A stretch of DNA of 7,034 bases. Origin: Victivallales bacterium. GTDB lineage: Bacteria; Verrucomicrobiota; Lentisphaeria; Oligosphaerales; Oligosphaeraceae. Positions 1-6,492 of this stretch are shown piece after piece. A program made the translations under genes and the position numbers. The number at the start of each line of letters is the position of its first letter. Within the stretch, counting starts at the first letter, position 1. The stretch covers positions 1-7,034 of the forward strand of contig JAGCTA010000346.1 of NCBI GenBank assembly GCA_017963875.1. Reading direction: 5' to 3'. A model generated the notes under the pieces. The model saw only the letters and a list, made by a program, of their open reading frames with translations. It was not told where the DNA came from and searched no databases.

Positions 1-1405
1 ATAGATTATTGCCCGATGCATTCAGTCTGGCGTCAACCGCGTTGTCCAACTTGACGTTGGTTAGATTCATCGTGGACGAACGTGTTTCAATCAGATTGTT
101 GTTTTTCAATTCCAAAAGGTCGTCGTCCTGGCCTTTGATATTCAGGTTCCTTCCGTTGGAAAGGATGCGTCCGTTGTTCACAATATTCGCATAGAACACG
201 GGATCGTAGCTGCCAAATGAAGCGGAGGTCTCGAGCGTCAGGTTCTCACCAATGGAGAATGCGCCCGATGCGTAGCCGCTGTCGCCCAGGCTGCTGCCTT
301 GCAGGAATGCAATGGTTCCGCTTCCGCCAAGTTCGGCTGTCCCAGCGGCTGCCAGCGAGCCATGGGTCGCCAGCACTGTCCCGTTTACGATGAAACTGTC
401 CTTTAGCGTCAAGACGCTTCCGACATTCATGGTACCTTCCGCGTCCACGGTCACGCCGCTCATCTGCGTCGCCCCGTTGACATTAAGATATGCGCCTGTA
501 AGAATGCCGTTTGTGACTTGGGTGCCTGCACCGAAATACAGATTCGCGCCCGATGCGTTCAGCCTGGCGTCAAGCGCGTTGTCCAACTTGACGTTGGTAA
601 GATTCATCGTAGATGAACGTGTCTCAATCAGATTATTGTTTTCCAATTTCAGAAGGTCTTCGTCCTGCCCCTTGACATTCAGGTTTCTTCCATCAGAAAT
701 AATGCTTCCGTTGTTCACAATGTCCGCATAGAACACGGGATCGTTGCTGCCAAATGTAGCAGTGGTCTTGATCGTCAGGTTTTCACCAATGGAGAATGCG
801 CCCGATGCGTAGCCGCTATCGCCCAGGCTGCTGCCTTGCAGGAATGCAATGGTTCCGCTTCCGCCAAGTTCGGCTGTCCCAGCGGCTGCCAGCGAGCCAT
901 GGGTCGCCTGCACCGTCCCGTTTACGGTGAAACTGTTCTTTAGCGTCAAGACGCTTCCGACATTCATGACCCCTTCCGCGTCCACGGTCACGCCGCTCAT
1001 CTGCGTTGCCCCGCTGACATTCAGATGTTCGCCTGTAAGAATGCCGTTTGTGACTTGCGTGCCTGTGTCGAAATTCAGATTAGCGCCAGATGCATTCAGC
1101 ATGGCGCCGTCCGCGTTGTCCAGTTTGACGTAGGAAAGTCTTATCGAGGATTCACCCGCCGCAATCAGATTGTGGTTCTCCAATTCCAGAAGGTCATCGG
1201 CCTGGCCTTCGACATTCAGGTTCCGTCCGGCGGAAAGGATGCATCCGTTGTTCACGATGTCCGCAAAGAACCTGGGATCGTATCCGCCAAATGATTCAGT
1301 TGTCGCAAGCGTAAGACCTTCCCCTACAGTGAATTTATCCGTGGATTCTATACTGGCGCCCAACGTGCTGTCTTTCAAAAATACAATGTACCCCGTTCCC
1401 GCCAG
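1..1405 (-). repeat. Array of 537-bp (179-residue) repeats: two full units and one partial
   Basis: Landmark sequences recur at exactly 537 bp: GCCCGATGC at 11 and 548 with GCCAGATGC at 1085, and the ATGGTTCCGCTTCC block at 312 and 849. Taking LxGxG as unit start, unit A is 1405-869 (residues 199-377), unit B is 868-332 (378-556) and unit C is 331-1 (557-666, cut by the window). No insertions or deletions separate the copies. B and C differ at about 15 of the 110 shared residues by hand count. A and B are nearly identical in their last third but much more diverged in the first 110 residues. The array probably continues past the left edge. Confidence 0.93.
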
Positions 1406-1999
1406 CGAGGCGGTTTCTGTGTCATTGGCAACTAGTGTTCCTCCATGGAGCCAGGTGCTTCCCGTGACGGTCATGGAGTTCGTTTTTGTGGTTCCCTGAA
1501 CGTTTAGTTCTCCCGATACCACAATGTTCGTTGATTCCAAGCCTGCATTGAGCCAGGTGCTTCCCGTTACAGTCAAGGTATTCGCTTTTGCGATGTTCTG
1601 AACGTATAAATCGCCTGCAATATTGATGTTTGTCGATTCCAATACTGCATAGACTCTGAATTCGGCACCATCCTCGACGGTAAGGGATTCCAAAACAACA
1701 TCCTTGTTTGCATAGATGTATTCATAGCCATAGGAGGAATAGTTGTTGGCGATGGTGGCGTCGGTCCCCGCGAAGATTGACGGCGCAGGAACATCCATGT
1801 TCACTTCGCTTACGACAGTATTGCCCCAGTTGTCCATCCGATATCTCCACCGGTAATATAGGTTGGTATTTTCATCGAAGGTGTAGAAATCGAAGCCGCC
1901 AAGCCAATAGAAATCGTTTCCACCTGTTACATCAATAATGCGTGATTGGCCTCCAACGGTGTATTCATTGTAGTAGCGGTAAATTTCGAATGTTGACAT
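1..1999 (-). CDS. Large repetitive adhesin-like surface protein, N-terminal 666 residues (C-terminus beyond window)
   Basis: One uninterrupted minus-strand reading frame starts at ATG 1997-1999 and runs off the left edge. An in-frame TGA lies two codons upstream, and a Shine-Dalgarno sequence (AAGAGGT, 2008-2014) is well placed, so the start is firm. Residues 1-116 form a head rich in Tyr, Trp, Asp and Gly (begins MSTFEIYRYYNEYTVGG). Residues 117-184 are two 34-residue repeats ending in TVTGSTWL. From residue 199 there are 179-residue repeats (LGGSGTIAFLQGSSLG, DIVNNG, GRNLN, LNASGANL, VTNGILTG, VTVDAEG). The short alternating hydrophobic/polar stretches with many Asn, Gly, Thr and Ser resemble parallel beta-helix adhesins and autotransporter passengers; this is inferred from composition, not from a recognised family. 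No N-terminal signal peptide or membrane segment is visible, and no beta-barrel or anchor can be seen because the end is missing. Likely role is adhesion or surface display. Exact function unknown. Confidence 0.82.
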   Translation of the reverse strand, partial: MSTFEIYRYYNEYTVGGQSRIIDVTGGNDFYWLGGFDFYTFDENTNLYYRWRYRMDNWGNTVVSEVNMDVPAPSIFAGTDATIANNYSSYGYEYIYANKDVVLESLTVEDGAEFRVYAVLESTNINIAGDLYVQNIAKANTLTVTGSTWLNAGLESTNIVVSGELNVQGTTKTNSMTVTGSTWLHGGTLVANDTETASLAGTGYIVFLKDSTLGASIESTDKFTVGEGLTLATTESFGGYDPRFFADIVNNGCILSAGRNLNVEGQADDLLELENHNLIAAGESSIRLSYVKLDNADGAMLNASGANLNFDTGTQVTNGILTGEHLNVSGATQMSGVTVDAEGVMNVGSVLTLKNSFTVNGTVQATHGSLAAAGTAELGGSGTIAFLQGSSLGDSGYASGAFSIGENLTIKTTATFGSNDPVFYADIVNNGSIISDGRNLNVKGQDEDLLKLENNNLIETRSSTMNLTNVKLDNALDARLNASGANLYFGAGTQVTNGILTGAYLNVNGATQMSGVTVDAEGTMNVGSVLTLKDSFIVNGTVLATHGSLAAAGTAELGGSGTIAFLQGSSLGDSGYASGAFSIGENLTLETSASFGSYDPVFYANIVNNGRILSNGRNLNIKGQDDDLLELKNNNLIETRSSTMNLTNVKLDNAVDARLNASGNNL
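1448..1651 (-). repeat. Two tandem 102-bp (34-residue) repeats in the repeat protein
   Basis: Copy 1 (1651-1550) encodes residues 117-150 and copy 2 (1549-1448) encodes residues 151-184. Both contain LESTNI, an N-terminal beta-like stretch and the identical ending TVTGSTWL. The DNA period is exactly 102 bp, shown by GAGCCAGGTGCTTCCCGT recurring at 1448 and 1550 on the plus strand. The copies are clearly related but diverged. This array lies between the head domain and the 179-residue repeats and is unrelated in period to them. Confidence 0.85.
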
Positions 2000-2007
2000 A
2001 ATTCATG

Positions 2008-2014
2008 ACCTCTT
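2008..2014 (-). promoter_or_regulatory. Ribosome binding site of the repeat protein gene
   Basis: On the minus strand AAGAGGT lies with its GAGG core 9 nt before the ATG at 1999. It supports this ATG over the out-of-frame ATG seven bases earlier (2004-2006), which is only 2 nt from the core. I could not find a convincing -10/-35 pair for this gene in 2015-2160. Confidence 0.65.
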
Positions 2015-2124
2015 CTTGACAGTCCCGAAATCACCATCGATTTGAGACTCAACATATAAAATATCCTCTAATATATCTCTCCCGCCAGAATTTTACGAGA
2101 GGTTAACACCGTCTTTTCATTGTT

Positions 2125-2146
2125 TTTTCTGGTATTTTTCTGGTAT
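2125..2146. repeat. Exact tandem 11-bp direct repeat
   Basis: TTTTCTGGTAT occurs twice back to back (2125-2135 and 2136-2146). The second copy also forms a dyad with CAGAAAA at 2152-2158 (TTTTCTG, 9-nt gap, CAGAAAA). It could be a protein-binding site or slipped-strand repeat upstream of the repeat protein gene, about 125-145 bp from its start codon. Confidence 0.55.
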
Positions 2147-2257
2147 TTTCACAGAAAACATTGTGGAATCGGAACTCTTTTCCTCCAGATTATGCTCATA
2201 TTCCAAATGTCAGAGGCCATTAACTGAAAATCAACTTGTGACCACAGGTTCGACAAA

Positions 2258-2294
2258 ATGGTGCAGTCTTGTTTGCAAAAAGGGACTGCACCAT
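2258..2294. repeat. 11-bp perfect inverted repeat
   Basis: ATGGTGCAGTC (2258-2268) and GACTGCACCAT (2284-2294) are perfect reverse complements around a 15-nt centre. The arms flank and overlap the candidate promoter of the J-domain gene: the -35 lies in the centre and the right arm fills the spacer. The arrangement suits an operator for a dimeric regulator. As a transcript it would form a strong hairpin, but with the predicted start near 2308 it would not be in the J-domain gene mRNA. Confidence 0.7.
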
Positions 2295-2301
2295 ATATAG
2301 T
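2273..2301 (+). promoter_or_regulatory. Candidate sigma-70-type promoter of the J-domain gene
   Basis: TTGCAA (2273-2278), a 17-bp spacer and TATAGT (2296-2301) match the consensus at 4/6 and 5/6 positions. Transcription would start near 2308, giving a leader of about 74 nt that carries the 22-bp tandem repeats. Assigned by eye only. Confidence 0.45.
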
Positions 2302-2333
2302 GTGCAATATGCTTGAAGTATGAAAATGACGGG

Positions 2334-2377
2334 GTGGCTCTCAAATGTGAAAACAGTGGCTCTCAAGCGTGAAAATA
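2334..2377 (+). repeat. Tandem 22-bp direct repeat next to the J-domain gene start, possible IS21-type end remnant
   Basis: Copies at 2334-2355 and 2356-2377 share GTGGCTCTCAA and GTGAAAA, with 19 of 22 positions identical. A looser partial match (GAAG then TGAAAAT) precedes them at 2315-2327. Ends of IS21-family insertion sequences carry multiple short direct repeats of a similar look (GGCTCA-like start, TGAAA-like end, about 20 bp), so this may be a solo end left by such an element. This comparison is from memory, and there are no istA/istB genes in the window. The alternative is a pair of regulator sites in the leader of the next gene. Confidence 0.5.
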
Positions 2378-2381
2378 CTCA

Positions 2382-3197
2382 ATGTTTCGCACACTTTACG
2401 ATATCCTAGGCGTACGATCTAATGCGACATTCAGCGAATTGAAGGCCGCGTACTATGCCCGCGCAAAGCAGTGCCATCCAGATTTGAACGGGGGGACGGC
2501 GGAGGCGACGGCGGAGTTCCAGCGGCTTGTGAATGCGTTCGACATCCTCTCCGACCCTTCGACACGGCGAAAATACGATGAACAGCGAGCCGCGATTGAC
2601 AACCCCATGCCAAACGCCAATGGCTTTCATTCTCCAGGCGAACATATCATGGACACAATCGCAGATGATATACTCGAGGAACTGGTCGTAGGGAACAATT
2701 TGTCGCCATCTCAGACGACGTTGCAGAATCTGATGCTTGATTTGGTCAAGACATCGCATTTCATCATGTTCCGCGAAGCGAAGGACGCCTATCAGGCAAA
2801 GCATTACAGCCGTTGCAGGCATTTATGTTCAAAACTTGTCGAGTTAAGTCCGCAGAATATTCTTTATCATTATTATCTTGCCGAAGCGGCACGGCATGTC
2901 GGGCATGACGTCCAGGCACTGCGTCATTACCGCAGGTGCATCGCCATCGGTGCGCAGCGGATGCCGCCGCAGCATCTTGTGAGAATCCACAGGCATTACA
3001 GGCGTTTGCTGGAGCACCAGGGGGTCGTCGGCAGATTCCTCGCCTGGCTGGCAGGTGATTTGCCTACAGTGAATATATCAGAAGAGGAACGGACGCAAAG
3101 GGATATGGATGCATTTTTCTCAAAGGCACTCGCGAAAAAGCACAATAATCCTTCCCTTGCGCCTCGTCCAGAGCGAAAACTGCTGAAGAACAAGTGA
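2382..3197 (+). CDS. J-domain (DnaJ-like, class C) co-chaperone with TPR-like C-terminal region
   Basis: Complete protein of 271 residues. Residues 4-66 are a J domain: helix I TLYDILGV, a basic helix II, the diagnostic HPD tripeptide at 32-34, helix III ending AFDILSDPSTRRKYDEQ. J domains stimulate the ATPase of Hsp70 (DnaK) and deliver clients. The Gly/Phe-rich region, zinc finger and C-terminal client domains of true DnaJ are absent, so this is a class C protein. Residues about 75-110 look like a linker. Residues about 125-210 are helical with TPR-like spacing (AKDAYQAKHYSRC, LYHYYLAEAARHVGHDVQAL) and are rich in His, Arg and Tyr. The tail is basic. There is no signal peptide or membrane segment, so cytosolic. 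An in-frame TGA at 2370-2372 fixes the start, yet there is no recognisable Shine-Dalgarno sequence. It is isolated between a divergent and a convergent gene, so context gives no client. Confidence 0.88.
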   Translation: MFRTLYDILGVRSNATFSELKAAYYARAKQCHPDLNGGTAEATAEFQRLVNAFDILSDPSTRRKYDEQRAAIDNPMPNANGFHSPGEHIMDTIADDILEELVVGNNLSPSQTTLQNLMLDLVKTSHFIMFREAKDAYQAKHYSRCRHLCSKLVELSPQNILYHYYLAEAARHVGHDVQALRHYRRCIAIGAQRMPPQHLVRIHRHYRRLLEHQGVVGRFLAWLAGDLPTVNISEEERTQRDMDAFFSKALAKKHNNPSLAPRPERKLLKNK

Positions 3198-3263
3198 TTA
3201 TAGGTAAAAACCGTTTGTGTAAGGCAGTCTTCTTGTCATGAAGAGGCGATGAACGCCAATCGT

Positions 3264-5348
3264 TTAACGTGCCTTCTTGCGTTTCAGGACAACTTCATCG
3301 GCGATTGACTGCGGCACTGGCTCGTAGAACTCGAACTGCATGTTGAATCCTGCACGCCCCTGGGTCATGTTGCGCAACTCGGAGGCGTATCCGAACAGAT
3401 TCGCCAGTGGACACAACGCCTTGATTGACTGTCCCTTGTCCCCCAATGCCTCCGTGCCGAGCACGCGGCCACGGCGGCTGCACAGGTTGCCCGTAATCGT
3501 CCCAACATAGTCCACAGGGGTGTTCACGGTCAGTTTCATTATCGGCTCAAGCAATTGCGGTGCCGCCTTCATGAAGGCGGCCTTGAAGCCTGATGAGGCG
3601 CACGTCCTGAAGGCGATTTCAGAGGAATCGACAGGGTGGTACGAGCCGTCAGTCAGCGTGACCTTGACGTCCACGACAGGGAAGCCAGCCTTTGGACCTT
3701 CCTCAAGCGCGTCCCTGATGCCTTTTTCAATGGCGGGGACGTATTCCTTGGGAATATCTCCACCTTTGACCTGGTCTTCAAAAACAAATCCGCTGCCTGG
3801 CTCCAGAGGTTCCAGAGTGAAGACGACGTGGGCGTATTGTCCATGGCCACCCGTCTGTTTCTTGAAACGCTCTTCATGCTCAATAGTCCGTGTACATGTC
3901 TCGCGATAGGAGACTTCTGGCGCGCCTGTCTCAACGCTGACGTTGAATTCGCGGCGGAGGCGATCAACGATGATTTCGAGGTGGAGTTCGCCCATGCCTG
4001 AAATGATGGTGCTGTTGGTTTCCTTGTCAACGCGAACCGTAAAAGTCGGGTCCTCTTCTGCCAGCCTTGACAGTGCGGTCATCAGTTTGTCACGGTCCGC
4101 ATGGCTTTGCGGTGTGACGGCGATGGAGATGACAGGGGCGGGGAATTCAATGGATTCAAGGACGATGGGATGCGCTTCGTCGCAGAGTGTATCGCCAGTC
4201 ACGGTATCGGCAAGGCCGACAACCGCGCCGATTTCGCCAGAATGAAGCACTTCGACGATTTCCTGATGATTGGCGTGCATTCTGAAAATACGTCCAACGC
4301 GTTGCTGTTTTCCCTTGGTGGCATTATAGACATACGAGCCAGATACCAAATCTCCAGAATAGACGCGGACATAAATCAGTTTGCCAGTGTGCTTGTCTGC
4401 AACGACTTTGAACGCCAATGCGGACAAGGCCGTGTCTTCGCTGCGACGCACGCCTTCTTCGCCGTCTGGCAGATGACCGAGTGCGGGCTTTGAATCCAAT
4501 GGGCTGGGGAGATAATCCACGACGGCGTCCAGCAGCCGCTGGATGCCTTTGTTGCGAAATGCGGAACCGCACAGGACAGGACATATCTTCTGCGCATGGA
4601 CGGCTTTCCGTATGGCAAGCATGATTTCCTCGACGGAAATCGGCTCGTCAGCAAAGAATTTCTCCAGCAGGGCATCGTCCATTTCAGCCACGCTTTCAAT
4701 GAGGTTCTGGCGGTATGGCGCGGCATATTCCTGTAGTTCTTCAGACAGCGGAATATCCTCTGGATACGTGCCTTTCTTGTCTTCAATGTATTTCACCTGG
4801 ACATTATGCACGAGGTCGATGATTCCCTGAAAATCGGGCCCCTGGCCGACAGGGATCGCCAAGGGCACGGCGTTCGCCCCCAAAATGTCCTTGATTTGCT
4901 TGACGACAGAGAAAAAATCCGCTCCGACTCGGTCCATTTTATTGACGAAGCAGATGCGCGGGACGCCGTATTTTTCCGCCTGGCGCCAGACGGTCTCAGA
5001 CTGTGGCTCGACGCCGCCGACTGCACAGAAAAGCCCTATGGCACCATCAAGAATACGAAGAGAACGTTCGACTTCAACCGTGAAATCGACATGTCCAGGA
5101 GTGTCAATAATGTTAATTTGGTGGCCTCTCCAAATGCAGGTTGTTGCCGCGGAAGTGATTGTGATGCCGCGTTCCTGCTCCTGGACCATGAAGTCCATTG
5201 TTGCCTCGCCATCATGCGTTTCACCAAGTTTATGTGTCCTGCCCGTATAGAAAAGAATACGCTCGGTACAGGTGGTCTTGCCTGCATCAATATGCGCCAT
5301 GATGCCGATATTGCGCACTTTGTCAAGTGGATACTTCCTGTCTGACAT
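3264..5348 (-). CDS. fusA: Translation elongation factor G
   Basis: Complete at 694 residues, the normal EF-G length. EF-G is the cytosolic GTPase that drives tRNA-mRNA translocation and, with ribosome recycling factor, splits ribosomes. The GTPase domain shows G1 AHIDAGKT (18-25), G2 RGITIT (60-65), G3 DTPGH (82-86, with catalytic His86), G4 NKMD (136-139) and G5 GSAF (261-264). Domain II covers roughly 300-400; domain III has [14 protein letters not shown] (446-459); domain IV has GGHGQYAHV (500-508) and the decoding-site loop with HPVDSS (571-576); domain V follows from about 605. No key motif is missing. The start is supported by AGGA 8 nt upstream and by the standard N-terminus ([12 protein letters not shown]). 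It is not flanked by rpsL, rpsG or tuf; neighbours are a convergent J-domain gene 66 bp away and divergent prmC. It is a canonical EF-G rather than a TetM-like or EF-G2-like paralogue as far as motifs show. Confidence 0.97.
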   Translation of the reverse strand: MSDRKYPLDKVRNIGIMAHIDAGKTTCTERILFYTGRTHKLGETHDGEATMDFMVQEQERGITITSAATTCIWRGHQINIIDTPGHVDFTVEVERSLRILDGAIGLFCAVGGVEPQSETVWRQAEKYGVPRICFVNKMDRVGADFFSVVKQIKDILGANAVPLAIPVGQGPDFQGIIDLVHNVQVKYIEDKKGTYPEDIPLSEELQEYAAPYRQNLIESVAEMDDALLEKFFADEPISVEEIMLAIRKAVHAQKICPVLCGSAFRNKGIQRLLDAVVDYLPSPLDSKPALGHLPDGEEGVRRSEDTALSALAFKVVADKHTGKLIYVRVYSGDLVSGSYVYNATKGKQQRVGRIFRMHANHQEIVEVLHSGEIGAVVGLADTVTGDTLCDEAHPIVLESIEFPAPVISIAVTPQSHADRDKLMTALSRLAEEDPTFTVRVDKETNSTIISGMGELHLEIIVDRLRREFNVSVETGAPEVSYRETCTRTIEHEERFKKQTGGHGQYAHVVFTLEPLEPGSGFVFEDQVKGGDIPKEYVPAIEKGIRDALEEGPKAGFPVVDVKVTLTDGSYHPVDSSEIAFRTCASSGFKAAFMKAAPQLLEPIMKLTVNTPVDYVGTITGNLCSRRGRVLGTEALGDKGQSIKALCPLANLFGYASELRNMTQGRAGFNMQFEFYEPVPQSIADEVVLKRKKAR

Positions 5349-5356
5349 TCTCTGTT

Positions 5357-5360
5357 TCCT
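5357..5360 (-). promoter_or_regulatory. fusA: Ribosome binding site of fusA
   Basis: AGGA on the minus strand, within CAGGAAACAGAG, sits 8 nt before the ATG at 5348, a near-ideal spacing. Confidence 0.7.
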
Positions 5361-5391
5361 GTTGAATTTTCGCTATATTTTTATTGGTATT

Positions 5392-5419
5392 ACTATAGCC
5401 GAAAAAGAGAAAATAACAA
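5392..5419 (-). promoter_or_regulatory. fusA: Candidate sigma-70-type promoter of fusA
   Basis: Minus-strand TTGTTA (5419-5414), a 16-bp spacer and TATAGT (5397-5392) match consensus at 4/6 and 5/6. The predicted start near 5385 leaves a leader of about 37 nt. Found by eye; another weak pair upstream cannot be excluded. Confidence 0.45.
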
Positions 5420-5444
5420 GACAAAACATGACAATACAGGTGTT

Positions 5445-5470
5445 TTAAAGTCAAAATATGTCAACTTTAA
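5445..5470. repeat. 7-bp inverted repeat between fusA and prmC promoters
   Basis: TTAAAGT (5445-5451) and ACTTTAA (5464-5470) are perfect reverse complements with a 12-nt centre. It lies upstream of both divergent candidate promoters and has an operator-like geometry. In AT-rich DNA such a dyad can arise by chance. Confidence 0.35.
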
Positions 5471-5544
5471 TTCAGGGCTGTTGTTAATCTGGGAAATCCA
5501 TATTGTTTCATTCAAGTGAAAGCAATCATATCATTTATGATAAC

Positions 5545-5572
5545 TTGATATTTTCGTCTTTCAATTTATACT
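5545..5572 (+). promoter_or_regulatory. prmC: Strong candidate sigma-70-type promoter of prmC
   Basis: TTGATA (5545-5550), a 16-bp spacer and TATACT (5567-5572) each match consensus at 5/6. Transcription would begin near 5579, about 23 nt before the start codon. A dyad, TATCAT-TT-ATGATA (5529-5542), abuts the -35 on its upstream side and could bind a regulator. Confidence 0.6.
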
Positions 5573-5601
5573 AAACAAATGTACACACTTGTGGTGGTAA
5601 A

Positions 5602-6492
5602 ATGCCGAATGGCGAAGAAGAAAGTATTCTTGCAATGAATTTGGCTTCAATAGGCGAAAACTTATCGGAAGGCATCAGAAGGCTAAAGGATGTTGGTATT
5701 GACAATGCTCGGTCTGAGGCCTGCTGGATGCTGGAGGAATTGATGAATGTTTCCGCATCGGAAATGGCGTCAAGACTCTCCACGGAACTGCCAGAAGAGG
5801 TAAAGGATGCTTTCTGGGTGCAGATTCGCCGTCGTGCGTCAGGCGAACCATTGCAGTATGTCATTGGAAATGTGGATTTCTACAATGTTCGTCTGTCCGT
5901 TGGACGGGGTGTGCTGATTCCACGCCCTGAAACAGAGGAACTTGTTGAACTGGCCGTGTCGCTTGTGAATGAAGTCCCAGAGGCGATCTGTGATGTCTGC
6001 ACTGGTTCTGGCGCAATCGCGTTGGCGCTTGCCAAGGAATTCCCAACGACGAAGGTCTTTGCCACTGACATTTCCGCTGATGCTCTGCACTGGGCAGAAC
6101 GCAATCGCCAGGCATTGGAATTGATGAACGTGTCGTTTTTCCATGGCGACTTGTTCAATCCGCTGCCAAGTGGCCAGTCTTTCGGGATGATTACCGCGAA
6201 TCCGCCGTATGTATCAGAACGGGCGTACAATGGATTGGATTCCGTCGTCAGGGACTACGAACCGAAAATCGCGTTGGTTTCGGATGACATGGGTATGGGG
6301 CTTTTGAAGCGCATTGCCGTCGAGGCAAAGGAGCGGCTGCTTCCAGGTGGCTGGCTTGTCTGTGAAATCGGTGATGACCAAGGGGAGGCGATAGCCAGAT
6401 CCTTTCAGGAAGAGGGGTATGTAGACATACGCATCTGCAAGGACATGGCGCATTTGGACAGAATGGCAATTGGAAGGAGAAAAGTTGCCTGA
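5602..6492 (+). CDS. prmC: Peptide chain release factor N5-glutamine methyltransferase
   Basis: Complete at 296 residues, near the usual 275-300. PrmC uses S-adenosylmethionine to methylate the glutamine of the GGQ motif in release factors RF1 and RF2, which raises termination efficiency. Residues 13-75 form the N-terminal helical substrate-binding domain. SGEPLQYVIG (80-89) and IPRPETEEL (106-114) are family hallmarks. The Rossmann methyltransferase core has motif I DVCTGSGAIALALA (131-144), the acidic residue after strand 2 in FATDIS (153-158) and the catalytic NPPY at 200-203, which binds the glutamine amide. Motif I has DVC where DLG is more usual; the glycines are kept. The start at 5602 follows GGTGG at only 4 nt; Met12 (5635) is an alternative that matches shorter homologues, but the promoter position favours 5602. 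prfA, the common neighbour, is not in the window. The acyltransferase gene follows 69 bp later. Confidence 0.95.
   Translation: MPNGEEESILAMNLASIGENLSEGIRRLKDVGIDNARSEACWMLEELMNVSASEMASRLSTELPEEVKDAFWVQIRRRASGEPLQYVIGNVDFYNVRLSVGRGVLIPRPETEELVELAVSLVNEVPEAICDVCTGSGAIALALAKEFPTTKVFATDISADALHWAERNRQALELMNVSFFHGDLFNPLPSGQSFGMITANPPYVSERAYNGLDSVVRDYEPKIALVSDDMGMGLLKRIAVEAKERLLPGGWLVCEIGDDQGEAIARSFQEEGYVDIRICKDMAHLDRMAIGRRKVA

Larger units (their letters stand above)
2000..2381. other. Gene-free divergent intergenic region (382 bp)
   Basis: This stretch separates the minus-strand repeat protein gene from the plus-strand J-domain gene. It is more AT-rich than its neighbours and has no credible gene beyond a 29-codon ORF (2320-2409). 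It holds a tandem 11-bp repeat (2125-2146), a 7-bp dyad with one wobble pair (ACTTGTG at 2234-2240 and CACAGGT at 2243-2249), an 11-bp inverted repeat overlapping a candidate promoter (2258-2301) and a tandem 22-bp repeat (2334-2377). No transposase is present. Confidence 0.75.

Noticed and set aside
312..1133. Plus-strand open frames at 312-731 and 849-1133 with near-identical proteins
   Set aside because: They are antisense to the 537-bp repeats of the minus-strand gene. Their similarity to each other simply reflects the repeat, and the minus-strand frame is continuous over all 1999 bases with a good start signal.
1..1405. CRISPR array or satellite DNA from the regular repeats
   Set aside because: The repeat unit is 537 bp, lies wholly in a coding frame with a period divisible by three, and has no short repeat-spacer pattern.
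2258..2294. Rho-independent terminator from the 11-bp inverted repeat
   Set aside because: The plus-strand arm is followed by ATATAG, not a T run. The minus-strand arm is followed by only TTTTG, and no gene ends here on either strand, as both flanking genes point away.
2334..2377. Start of a CRISPR array from two 22-bp repeats
   Set aside because: The two copies abut directly with no spacer between them, there are only two, and no cas genes are nearby.
3198..3263. Bidirectional terminator between the J-domain gene and fusA
   Set aside because: Only weak hairpins are visible (TCTTC/GAAGA near 3228-3244 and GGCG/CGCC at 3245-3257), without T runs. Termination is expected between convergent genes, but the sequence does not show a clear signal.
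4806..5345. Plus-strand 179-codon open frame opposite the 5' part of fusA
   Set aside because: It is fully antisense to the conserved GTPase domain of EF-G, has no recognisable domain, and other antisense frames of similar quality occur along fusA.
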